Under the pieces are notes generated by a model that worked only from the letters and a program-made list of their open reading frames with translations, was not told where the DNA came from and did no database searches. From an uncultured Lachnospiraceae bacterium (lineage in GTDB: Bacteria; Bacillota; Clostridia; Lachnospirales; Lachnospiraceae), in contig CAOKQK010000036.1 of NCBI GenBank assembly GCA_948470905.1, positions 1-34,028 of the forward strand: a stretch of DNA of 34,028 nucleotides, read 5' to 3'. Both the position numbers and the translations under genes were made by a program. Numbering within the stretch: the stretch's first letter is position 1; each line of letters begins with the position of its first letter. Positions 23,256 to 30,244 of this stretch are shown one piece after another.

Positions 23256-24557
23256 TTATTTTTTTCGTTTAGAAAATATGGAAGGTTTCCAGTTCTTCTG
23301 TTTTTTTACAGGAGGCTCATAGTCATGGAAGCCATTTTCGTCCGCATAGTCAAGCTTTTCATATTTATCAATATCAGAGGGCAGGTGTTTCTTTTCCAGT
23401 TTGCCATTGATAAAGGATTTAATGCCGGCAAAAATGATCGCCCATATGGGGACGCCCACAATCATTCCGAAAACACCCCATAGGCCACCAAAAAAAGTGA
23501 TTGCAAAAATAACCCAGAAACCTGCCAGGCCAGTGGAATTGCCCAAAATCTTCGGCCCTAAAATATTGCCGTCAAACTGTTGCAGGATCAATATGAAAAT
23601 GACAAAATAAACGCAGTTTAACGGATGCATTGGATCTACTATGAAAATCAGTATGGTACAGGGAACCGCTCCAAGGAAGGGACCAAAGAATGGTATTACA
23701 TTGGTAACGCCGATGATCACACTGACCAGCACCGCATACGGCAGTTTCATAATACTGGTGCAAATAAAGCACAGGATCCCGATAATGATGGAGTCAATAA
23801 TCTTTCCGCCCAGGAAACCACTAAATGTCTTGTGTGTAAAACGAAAGTTCTTGATGAGGGTATTGGCCGTATTTTGCTCAAACAACGCAAACGCAATCTT
23901 TTTTGCATATCCGGCAAACTTTTCCTTGCTTGCCAGTACATAGATGGAAATGATAAAACCGATCACAAAATCCCAAAGCACGCCAAGGAGATTCAGGACA
24001 CTGATGGACACGGTCTTGATTAACCCCACGGTATTTGGCACCAACGTTTCCAGCCACTTTTCCAGTTCATCTGTGTAATTTTCTACCGTCTTGATGACAT
24101 AAGCGCTGATTTCGGGGTTATCTTCCAGCGTTTTATTGAGCCACTGGGTAAAGTTATTTGTATAGGAGTCAAAATTTGAAATAATGCGTTCAACACTGGG
24201 AACAATCTCAGAGATCAGCATATAAAACAATCCATAAATTAATTCCACAAATAAAAAGGCTGTCACCAATATACCAAGCCCTCTGATAATAGAATTTTTT
24301 TTGGACGTCTTCTTGAATTTTAATTTATCAAAGACAGGTATGAGCAGTTTGTTTTCCACAAAATTCAATATGGGTGAAAGCAGATACGCGATTGCCAGCC
24401 CCCATACCACAGGCATCAAAATATTGATCATCATGCGAAAAACAGCACGTATATTGGAATTATGGAACATAAAATAATAAAACACAATTGCTGCTACCAG
24501 CACAAGAAATGCAGTCAGTCCCCATTTAAAATATTTGTTGTTGATTTTTAGCTTCAT
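23256..24557 (-). CDS. AI-2E family (PerM/YtvI-like) membrane permease
   Basis: A 433-residue membrane protein with two N-terminal helices (LTAFLVLVAAIVFYYFMF and an IAYLLSPILNFVENKL segment), a long soluble loop (about 125-185), and a C-terminal cluster of helices with the family block GVTNVIPFFGPFLGAVPC and LGNSTGLAGFW. Members have been linked to sodium-proton exchange or autoinducer-2 export; the substrate cannot be read here. The C-terminus is basic and cytoplasmic (VKKQKNWKPSIFSKRKK). GAAGGGGC precedes the start. Divergent from the TtcA-like gene, with a long inverted repeat in the shared upstream region. Confidence 0.88.
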   Translation of the reverse strand: MKLKINNKYFKWGLTAFLVLVAAIVFYYFMFHNSNIRAVFRMMINILMPVVWGLAIAYLLSPILNFVENKLLIPVFDKLKFKKTSKKNSIIRGLGILVTAFLFVELIYGLFYMLISEIVPSVERIISNFDSYTNNFTQWLNKTLEDNPEISAYVIKTVENYTDELEKWLETLVPNTVGLIKTVSISVLNLLGVLWDFVIGFIISIYVLASKEKFAGYAKKIAFALFEQNTANTLIKNFRFTHKTFSGFLGGKIIDSIIIGILCFICTSIMKLPYAVLVSVIIGVTNVIPFFGPFLGAVPCTILIFIVDPMHPLNCVYFVIFILILQQFDGNILGPKILGNSTGLAGFWVIFAITFFGGLWGVFGMIVGVPIWAIIFAGIKSFINGKLEKKHLPSDIDKYEKLDYADENGFHDYEPPVKKQKNWKPSIFSKRKK

Positions 24558-24730
24558 GAAATTATTTTGCCCCTTCTGTCATCAAATGTATGTGCGACAA
24601 TCTGCAGCTACTATTTCTGGATCCAACAGACAGACAACATTGTTTGCCGCCTGTATTTATAATACTCTTAATTTGCTGACATAACAAGTGCAATATAGAG
24701 TATTTTCTGAAAGAATACCAAAAATTTTTT

Positions 24731-24785
24731 TAAAGTTTTTCCTAATATAACTCAAAAAATATTATTTATATTAGGTAAAAGTTTA
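24731..24785. promoter_or_regulatory. Twenty-bp inverted repeat in a divergent control region
   Basis: CCTAATATAA (24741-24750) and TTATATTAGG (24766-24775) form a perfect inverted repeat with a 15-bp A+T-rich centre. It extends outward to about 20 bp per arm with two mismatches (TAAAG TTTTT versus TAAAC TTTTA). It lies in the 372-bp space between the permease and TtcA-like genes. It may be an operator or twin binding site; the rest of this gap is A+T-rich without other clear features. Confidence 0.5.
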
Positions 24786-24929
24786 ATGGCTTACCTGAAC
24801 TGCAACAGGCATCCAAAAAAATTATGCCCAAAAAAGGGAAGGCTATTGTTTTTAATCTTGAAAAATAATAAAATAAGAATACAATATGCCATGACAGATA
24901 AAAACATAACCGGGAGGAAACAGCAAGCC

Positions 24930-25643
24930 ATGAAGCTTCAGCAGGTATTGAGCTATGTAAGGAAAGCAGTTGACGATCACGGGATGATCGATGAGGGTGA
25001 TAAAATAGCTGTAGGTATCTCCGGGGGCAAGGACAGCCTCACTCTCCTGTATGCATTGCAAGGACTGCAGCGATTTTATCCAAAACATTTTAAACTCAGG
25101 GCAGTAACCGTTGACCTTGGTTTTTCAAATCTCAATCTGGACGGGATTAAGGAACTCTGCAGTGGCCTGGGTGTTGCTTACGATATTGTCAGGACAGATA
25201 TTGCCCAGATTATCTTTGAGGATCGAAAGGAAACCAATCCGTGTTCGCTTTGTGCGAAAATGCGGAAAGGGGCGTTAAATCAGGCTGTCAAGGAAATGGG
25301 CTGCAATAAGGTTGCCTATGCCCACCACAAGGATGACGTGGTGGAAACCATGCTGATGTCCCTTATCTATGAAGGACGTTTCCACACCTTCTCTCCTGTC
25401 ACTTATCTGGATCGGATGCAGCTTTCGGTCATCAGGCCGCTGATATATATGAATGAGGCAGATGTCATAGGCTTTGTCAATAAATACAGTGTCCCCGTGG
25501 AGAAAAGCCCCTGCCCTGCTGACGGGCATACCAAAAGGGAGTATGTAAAAAATCTTTTGAGGCAGCTCAATCTGGAAAACCCGGGTGTCAAGGAAAGAAT
25601 GTTCACTGCCATTCAAACCGGCAGTATGAAAGGATGGGCTTAA
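24930..25643 (+). CDS. TtcA-family tRNA thiolation-type ATPase
   Basis: A 237-residue PP-loop enzyme. The ATP-binding motif GISGGKDSLTLLYAL lies near residue 27. A CxxC pair (NPCSLCAKMRKGALN, near residue 105) matches the TtcA/TtuA-type iron-sulfur or sulfur-transfer cysteines, and a third conserved Cys lies in EKSPCPADGHTKR. Such enzymes thiolate tRNA bases (2-thiocytidine in Escherichia coli); the exact base here is inference. I chose the ATG with GGGAGG 12 bases upstream; the open frame runs 48 codons further back without support. The recombinase gene follows after 4 bp, so the two are likely co-translated. Confidence 0.87.
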   Translation: MKLQQVLSYVRKAVDDHGMIDEGDKIAVGISGGKDSLTLLYALQGLQRFYPKHFKLRAVTVDLGFSNLNLDGIKELCSGLGVAYDIVRTDIAQIIFEDRKETNPCSLCAKMRKGALNQAVKEMGCNKVAYAHHKDDVVETMLMSLIYEGRFHTFSPVTYLDRMQLSVIRPLIYMNEADVIGFVNKYSVPVEKSPCPADGHTKREYVKNLLRQLNLENPGVKERMFTAIQTGSMKGWA

Positions 25644-25647
25644 AAAT

Positions 25648-26718
25648 ATGGCGGTCATAAACCAAAATAATTATCATGACGAACAGAACAAGCAAAATAT
25701 ATTAAAAATGCGTGCAGTACTGGAGACACTTCCAACTTTCTGCAAAACCTTTTTCAGAGGGATTGAGGAGTATACTTCTGCGCGCACAAGGCTTGCCTAT
25801 GCCTATGATCTGAGGCTTTTTTTTGAATACCTGCACGAAAAGAATCCTGTATGCACAAAAATAAATATAAAAGATTTTCCTGTTTCCCTGCTGGATGAGC
25901 TGACAAGACAGGACATCGAGGAATATCTGGAATATATGTCTCTTTATCATAAAGATGGTAAAGATATCTCAAATACGGAACGCGGAAAGTCAAGGAAACT
26001 GGCTGCTCTTCGCAGTTTTTACAATTATTTCTATCAAAGTGAACTGATCAGAAGCAACCCGGCTTCCCTGGTGCCCATGCCCAAAATTCACGAAAAAGAA
26101 ATTATTCGGCTTGAACCCAATGAAGTCGCCATTCTCCTGGACCAGGTGGAAGATGGCACAAAGCTGACAGAAAAAGAGCTGGTCTATCACAAAAAAACAC
26201 GGGTCAGGGACGTTGCATTGCTGACACTATTGCTTGGCACAGGTATTCGCGTATCCGAGTGCGTAGGACTGGATATTAAGGATGTAAACTTTGAAGTCTG
26301 CGGAATTAAAATACGCCGCAAGGGTGGATATGAGGCAGTGGTCTACTTTGGGGACGAGGTAGAAACCGCGCTGCTTGATTATCTGGAAGAAAGAGAACAC
26401 ATCATTCCTGTTGAAGGACACGAAAATGCGCTGTTTCTTTCGCTGCAGAACCGCAGGATAACAGTCCGGGCTGTGGAAAACCTGGTCAAAAAATATTCTT
26501 CCCGAGTTACTACGCTAAAACGAATCACCCCGCATAAACTGCGCAGTACATATGGAACAAACCTGTATCAGGAATCTGGAGATATTTATCTGGTGGCGGA
26601 TGTCCTGGGGCATAAGGACGTCAATACAACCAGAAAGCACTATGCAGCACAGCAAGATGAGCGCCGCCGGCGTGCCGCACAATATGTGCATCTGCGGGAT
26701 AATCCGAAACAGACTTGA
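25648..26718 (+). CDS. Tyrosine recombinase (XerC/XerD-like)
   Basis: A 356-residue site-specific recombinase. An N-terminal SAM-like DNA-binding region (about 30-140) precedes the catalytic domain. The catalytic residues are all present: Arg201 (GTGIRVSE), Lys225 (RRKGG), His296 and Arg299 (HKLR), His322 (GHKD), Tyr332 (RKHYA). It is slightly longer than typical XerC/D (about 300). No adjacent integrase-like cargo or attachment site is seen, so it looks like a chromosomal Xer-type enzyme rather than a mobile-element integrase. It starts 4 bp after the TtcA-like gene. A hairpin (26849-26883) and a family D repeat follow the stop. Confidence 0.88.
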   Translation: MAVINQNNYHDEQNKQNILKMRAVLETLPTFCKTFFRGIEEYTSARTRLAYAYDLRLFFEYLHEKNPVCTKINIKDFPVSLLDELTRQDIEEYLEYMSLYHKDGKDISNTERGKSRKLAALRSFYNYFYQSELIRSNPASLVPMPKIHEKEIIRLEPNEVAILLDQVEDGTKLTEKELVYHKKTRVRDVALLTLLLGTGIRVSECVGLDIKDVNFEVCGIKIRRKGGYEAVVYFGDEVETALLDYLEEREHIIPVEGHENALFLSLQNRRITVRAVENLVKKYSSRVTTLKRITPHKLRSTYGTNLYQESGDIYLVADVLGHKDVNTTRKHYAAQQDERRRRAAQYVHLRDNPKQT

Positions 26719-26720
26719 TT

Positions 26721-26774
26721 CCAGCGGGCAATGAGCCGCAAGCCCGCTGATGCCTTGGCAATGCCGCGGGAGGC
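26721..26774 (+). repeat. Family D intergenic repeat, copy 4
   Basis: CAGCGGGCAATGAGCCGCAA, then GCCTTGGCAATGCCGCGGGA and GGC. AGCGGGC and GCCCGCT (26723-26729, 26742-26748) form a perfect 7-bp stem. It sits directly after the recombinase stop codon. Confidence 0.65.
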
Positions 26775-26849
26775 ACAATGCCTTAAAGGACATGACCACA
26801 GCGCCCTATGAGCAGGCATATTCAGCTTGTTGCATTGCAAGATTGATAC

Positions 26850-26883
26850 CCCGCCAGCTTGCTGCGGGTTGTTGATTTTTGTC
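26850..26883 (+). terminator. Probable terminator after the recombinase gene
   Basis: CCCGC and AGC pair with GCT and GCGGG (one bulged C), followed by TTGTTGATTTTT. It lies between the convergent recombinase and YneA-like genes. Confidence 0.55.
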
Positions 26884-26919
26884 AACTTGCTGTAAACTGC
26901 TTGATCAGGAGGAACAACA

Positions 26920-27378
26920 TCACTTCACATACTGACCTGAATAATATGGCAGGATTATAATCTGCCCTGCGTCAAGGGAACAGTTTTCATCCAGATGGTT
27001 AATGCTTTGGACTTCTGTGATGTAGCTGTTCTTATTTTTATAGTGCTCATAGTCCACGTAGCTGTCAACGATATCCCAGAGTGTCTCTCCGCTTTCCACT
27101 GTCAGACTGGTATAATATTTGAAACCGCTGCTGGCGCTTGTCCTGACAGAGCGATAAGACACTACACAGGCAAAGATCGTACAGACAGTGATAAACACAG
27201 TCAATAAAGGGGGCAGAATATGGGATGTTTTATTTATACATTTTTGCAGCTTACTGCTATTTTTTACTTTGGAAGGCTCTTTTTCCATCTTAAAAGGATA
27301 CAAAAAAAATTTATAACACAAAACTTTTTTAGAAAGGTTTTCTTTTATTTTAGTATTCATCCTCATCACCATCTCCAT
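26920..27378 (-). CDS. YneA-like LysM membrane protein (SOS cell-division inhibitor)
   Basis: A 152-residue protein with a basic N-terminus, one membrane helix at about 55-75 (LLTVFITVCTIFACVVSYRS) and a C-terminal LysM domain (YTSLTVESGETLWDIVDSYV, ending DAGQIIILPYY). This layout matches YneA, the SOS-induced division suppressor of Bacillus, also encoded divergently from lexA. The N-terminus is longer than usual; downstream starts such as the ATG at 27360 are possible. A GAAC-N4-GTTC LexA-type box lies at 27534-27545 in the shared upstream region, consistent with induction after DNA damage. Assignment from position and domain order, not from detailed similarity. Confidence 0.75.
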   Translation of the reverse strand: MEMVMRMNTKIKENLSKKVLCYKFFLYPFKMEKEPSKVKNSSKLQKCINKTSHILPPLLTVFITVCTIFACVVSYRSVRTSASSGFKYYTSLTVESGETLWDIVDSYVDYEHYKNKNSYITEVQSINHLDENCSLDAGQIIILPYYSGQYVK

Positions 27379-27533
27379 TCTCTTTGTATTCTCCTATCGC
27401 TTTTTAAAAGAATCGCACCCCCCAAAAACTTTTTCAACAAGCTGACAATCATCTCAATATACATGCAGAAGATTAACCATAGGTTTACCCATTCTAAGAA
27501 GATTTGGTCCATAAAAACAGTTTATATGTTCGA

Positions 27534-27576
27534 GAACATTCGTTCTAAACGCATTATATTACAGGAACATTTGTTT
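27534..27576. promoter_or_regulatory. LexA-type SOS boxes
   Basis: GAACATTCGTTC at 27534-27545 is a perfect GAAC-N4-GTTC palindrome. GAACATTTGTTT at 27565-27576 matches at all but the last base. A third, weaker one (GAATATATGTTT) is at 27605-27616, overlapping the probable lexA -35 element. Confidence 0.75.
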
Positions 27577-27614
27577 GTCAAGAGAAAAATCGAACATATT
27601 TTTGGAATATATGT

Positions 27615-27643
27615 TTGCTTTTTTTACGGATATGTGTTATGAT
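27615..27643 (+). promoter_or_regulatory. Probable lexA promoter
   Basis: TTGCTT (27615-27620) and TATGAT (27638-27643) with a 17-bp spacer. The -35 overlaps the weakest SOS half-sites, as expected for autorepression. Confidence 0.5.
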
Positions 27644-27670
27644 ATATTTACGCAGTAAAATCAGGGCATC

Positions 27671-27893
27671 CTGGAGCGTGCTTGAAAAGCCATTTCCACC
27701 ACCGGCATTCTACTTTGCAGGATATTTGGACTAAATTCAGTCAGCACAGCCCGCTGCGGCTTTACGCTTCTTCATTTGGGAAATTATCTGCAAGATTAAT
27801 TTAATCTCCTAATGAAAATCTCCTATGGAATGCCTTTCTTCCATTAAATTGTGGAGCGCATTGGGCAGGAAGCATTTTTCAAACACGTTTTAG
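27671..27893. mobile_element. MITE-like element (family C) upstream of lexA
   Basis: The left end CCTGGAGCGTGCTTGAAAAG is an imperfect inverted copy of the right end (reverse complement CCTAAAACGTGTTTGAAAAA). The 223-bp body has no ORF of note and carries one family A unit (27824-27845). The right 30 bp match the short element at 15041-15091. No transposase is encoded in the window. Target-site duplication not confirmed. Confidence 0.55.
27824..27845 (-). repeat. Single family A unit inside the MITE-like element
   Basis: TATGGAATGCCTTTCTTCCA is one reverse-strand unit. Its position inside another repeat shows that family A can insert into, or travel with, family C. Confidence 0.7.
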
Positions 27894-27935
27894 GACAGTG
27901 AGGAAACTTGCAACAAACAGACACAGGAGGTCAAT

Positions 27936-28550
27936 ATGAGTTCAGGTAAGATTACAGCGAAGCAAAAGGAAATACTTGATTATATTAAAGATGAGATTTT
28001 GAAAAAGGGCTATCCGCCCACTGTCCGAGAAATCTGCGAGACCGTGAAGTTAAAATCCACTTCATCAGTCCATGCTCATTTGGAGACACTGGAAAAAAAT
28101 GGTTATATACGCAGGGATCCTACTAAGCCAAGGGCGATCGAGATATGTGACGACAGCTTTCAGATGGTGCGCACAGAGATGGTCAGCATTCCCATCATCG
28201 GAAATGTGGCCGCTGGACAGCCTATCCTGGCCGAAGAAAATATACAGGACTATTTTCCTGTGCCTGCAGATATAGTGCCCAAAGGCGAAGCCTTTATATT
28301 AAATGTACGAGGCAATTCCATGATAAATGCCGGAATCTTAAATGGTGACAAGGTTTTCGTAAATTCCTGTACTGCCGCACACAATGGCGATATTGTAGTT
28401 GCGCTGATTGACGATTCTGCCACGGTTAAGACTTTTTATAAAGAAGACGGGCATATCCGTCTACAGCCTGAAAATGATACCATGGAACCGATTATTGTTG
28501 ATGATTGCCAGATTCTGGGAAAGGTTTTTGGGGTTTTGCGATTCTTTTAA
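27936..28550 (+). CDS. lexA: SOS regulator LexA
   Basis: A 204-residue LexA. The N-terminal winged helix-turn-helix ([20 protein letters not shown], about 27-46) binds SOS boxes. The self-cleavage site is Ala93-Gly94 (NVAAGQPI), the nucleophile Ser128 (RGNSMINAG) and the general base Lys165 (SATVKTFY); all are present, so RecA-stimulated autocleavage should work. AGGAGG lies 6-11 bases before the ATG. It is divergent from the YneA-like gene, with SOS boxes between them. DUF378 follows 103 bp downstream. Confidence 0.96.
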   Translation: MSSGKITAKQKEILDYIKDEILKKGYPPTVREICETVKLKSTSSVHAHLETLEKNGYIRRDPTKPRAIEICDDSFQMVRTEMVSIPIIGNVAAGQPILAEENIQDYFPVPADIVPKGEAFILNVRGNSMINAGILNGDKVFVNSCTAAHNGDIVVALIDDSATVKTFYKEDGHIRLQPENDTMEPIIVDDCQILGKVFGVLRFF

Positions 28551-28653
28551 TATGTTTTTAATGGATCATAGCGTTTTGGATGAATAAACTCGCCGCATTC
28601 TGCAAATAGTATGATTGCCGGAATTATACCGTGCAGAAATGAGGTGTGTGATT

Positions 28654-28872
28654 ATGGGAAACAAATTTTTAGATGGTACTGCCCTTACCATTGTGATCAT
28701 TGGCGCACTGAACTGGGCACTCATAGGCTTGTTCCGATTTGACCTTGTATCTTTTATATTTGGTGACATGTCCTGGCTCTCCAGAGTAGTTTACACAGCA
28801 GTTGGTCTTTGTGGCATCTACCTGTTCAGCTTTTTCATGCGCCTTGGCAGCAAAGGCGAAGCAGAAGCCTAA
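28654..28872 (+). CDS. DUF378 small membrane protein
   Basis: A 72-residue protein with two hydrophobic helices (LTIVIIGALNWALIGLF and VVYTAVGLCGIYLFSFFMR) joined by a short loop, the YuzA/DUF378 pattern. Function unknown. I chose the ATG at 28654 because GAGGTGTG precedes it; the open frame starts 13 codons earlier without a ribosome-binding site. A strong bidirectional terminator follows. Confidence 0.8.
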   Translation: MGNKFLDGTALTIVIIGALNWALIGLFRFDLVSFIFGDMSWLSRVVYTAVGLCGIYLFSFFMRLGSKGEAEA

Positions 28873-28883
28873 AAAGAAAAAAG

Positions 28884-28935
28884 GGAAGCCTGTATCGTAT
28901 CGGCTCAAAATACTGTGCGACAGGCTTCCTTTTTC
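28884..28935. terminator. Bidirectional rho-independent terminator
   Basis: GGAAGCCTGT (28884-28893) pairs perfectly with ACAGGCTTCC (28920-28929). TTTTTCCTTTTT follows on the plus strand, and the A-rich left flank gives a U-tract for the minus strand. It serves the convergent DUF378 and rsfS genes. Confidence 0.85.
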
Positions 28936-28988
28936 CTTTTTAATTTTTATTATTTTGATTTTACAATTTTACTTTTGGTCTTACAATT

Positions 28989-29351
28989 TTACCCTTGCAG
29001 CTCTTTGAAATCGACCTGTTTTCCGTCCCTCCAGATGCGTTCCAAGTCATAAAGCAGCCTGTTTTCCTTGTCGAATATATGGACAATTACATCCACAAAA
29101 TCTATCAGGATCCAGTTTGCAGTGCTGTAGCCTTCGGTCTGCTTTTCAGGATAACCTGCGCGTCCCAGTTTTTCCAGAACGTTGTCGCAGAGTGCCTGGA
29201 TCTGATTTTTGTTGCTGCCTCCTGCAATGATAAAATAGTCTGCAATTACAGACACTTCACTGATGTCAATCACACGGATATCTTCCGCTTTCTTGTCTTC
29301 TAATGCAGAAATAGCAAGTTTCGCCATTTCCAATGATTTATTTTTTTCCAT
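28989..29351 (-). CDS. rsfS: Ribosome silencing factor RsfS
   Basis: A 120-residue RsfS/Iojap protein that binds L14 on the large subunit and blocks subunit joining in starvation. Family blocks: DIRVIDISEVSVIADYFIIA, GGSNKNQIQALCDNV, and the C-terminal WILIDFVDVIVHIFD. Its Shine-Dalgarno sequence (GAAAGG) lies in the last unit of a family A array. The array forms a 22-codon mini-ORF (29426 down to 29358) that is in the same frame and stops 6 bases before the rsfS ATG. Last gene of the minus-strand ribosome/NAD block. Confidence 0.95.
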   Translation of the reverse strand: MEKNKSLEMAKLAISALEDKKAEDIRVIDISEVSVIADYFIIAGGSNKNQIQALCDNVLEKLGRAGYPEKQTEGYSTANWILIDFVDVIVHIFDKENRLLYDLERIWRDGKQVDFKELQG

Positions 29352-29354
29352 TTT

Positions 29355-29427
29355 GGATCACCTTTCTTCCATGGAATGCTTTTCTTCTCTGAAATGCCTT
29401 TTTTCCATGGATCGCCTTTCTTCCATT
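29355..29427 (-). repeat. Family A array, four units, at rsfS start
   Basis: On the reverse strand four 18-bp units encode MEERRS, MEKRHF, REEKHS, MEER and a stop. The last unit provides the rsfS ribosome-binding site. The strict 18-bp period is kept. AATCGCACCCCCCAAAAAC (29433-29451) lies directly upstream and is identical to 27411-27429. Confidence 0.85.
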
Positions 29428-29488
29428 AAAAAAATCGCACCCCCCAAAAACCTTCTTCTTTGCCGATTTTCCTTTATGCTGCAATGCT

Positions 29489-30244
29489 TCATTGAGACTG
29501 CAAAGCTTTTGCCTCGCCTTTATCTTCATACAGACTGTGATAATACTCCCAGGTCTCGCGGGTTCTGGGGTCTGCCTCACTGCCGCGGCCTTCCAGATAT
29601 TCCAACGTATCTTCCAGAATTTTTAACAATGCCCTGTCAAGGTCCTGGAATGCCAGCCTTCGGATTTCAGTGAGATTGGCAGCCTCTTTTCGTCCAGGTT
29701 CAATATAGTCTGCGACAAAAACAATCTTTTCCAAAAGACTCATTCCTGGCCTGCCTGTGGTATGGTTATGAACAGCATTCAGAACATCCTGGTTTTTTAT
29801 ACCATATTTATGCCAGGCAAGATAAGCACCCACCTTGGAATGCAACAAAAAAGGATTACGCTTTTCTGTCTCTGTAACAAAAAGTCCCTGTTTTTCGCAA
29901 ATAGAAAGCTGTTTATCATCCGACAGACATTTGGCACAGTCATGGAGCAGTCCCGCCGCCAGAGCATCCTCCATGGAAGCACCATATCGCATGGCAAGGG
30001 CCGCAGAGGTATATTCTACACCTTTTGTATGCTCAAACCGTTTGGAGGACTGCACCTCTTTCATGGCTTTTCGCAGTTCTTTTAGATTATATTGACCATG
30101 AGGTGAAGCTTCATTGGAATACTCTCCTTCCCTGGAATGTCTTTCTTCCATGGAATGCTTTTCTTCCCTGGAATGCTTTCCTTCCATATATAGGCAGGCT
30201 TCATCATTCTTCGGCACTTCAGCCTCCAACGTTTTTTTAACCAC
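29489..30244 (-). CDS. yqeK: YqeK-type HD-domain nucleotide hydrolase with repeat-encoded N-terminus
   Basis: A 251-residue HD-domain protein; YqeK proteins hydrolyse diadenosine tetraphosphate. The domain runs from about 75 to 230: HTKGVEYTSAALAMRYG, GLLHDCAKCLSDDK (His-Asp metal ligands), AVHNHTTGRPGMSLLEKIVF and VADYIEPGRKE. Typical members are about 190 residues; here the extra 50 are N-terminal and mostly family A repeats (MEGKHS, REEKHS, MEERHS, REGEYS, NEAS). The open frame begins at a GTG overlapping the nadD stop by eight bases. An alternative start is the ATG inside the repeat (residue 20). Both keep the repeat in the protein. Confidence 0.87.
   Translation of the reverse strand: MVKKTLEAEVPKNDEACLYMEGKHSREEKHSMEERHSREGEYSNEASPHGQYNLKELRKAMKEVQSSKRFEHTKGVEYTSAALAMRYGASMEDALAAGLLHDCAKCLSDDKQLSICEKQGLFVTETEKRNPFLLHSKVGAYLAWHKYGIKNQDVLNAVHNHTTGRPGMSLLEKIVFVADYIEPGRKEAANLTEIRRLAFQDLDRALLKILEDTLEYLEGRGSEADPRTRETWEYYHSLYEDKGEAKALQSQ
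30115..30187 (-). repeat. Family A array, four units, in frame in yqeK
   Basis: Units MEGKHS, REEKHS, MEERHS and REGEYS, followed by NEAS. The AATGAAGCTTC right edge is shared with the yhbY-nadD copy and the Nudix relic. Confidence 0.9.

Larger units (their letters stand above)
27379..27935. promoter_or_regulatory. Shared control region of yneA-like and lexA genes
   Basis: This 557-bp gap holds an AATCGCACCCCCCAAAAAC motif (27411-27429, repeated at 29433), a 39-bp segment duplicated at 22511 (27465-27503), SOS boxes (27534-27576), a probable lexA promoter (27615-27643) and a MITE-like element (27671-27893). The element separates lexA from its putative promoter by more than 200 bp. Confidence 0.7.

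Noticed and set aside
25648..26718. Recombinase as integrase of an integrated element
   Set aside because: No attachment-site duplication, excisionase, phage or conjugation gene nearby; it is co-directional and 4 bp from a housekeeping-type gene.
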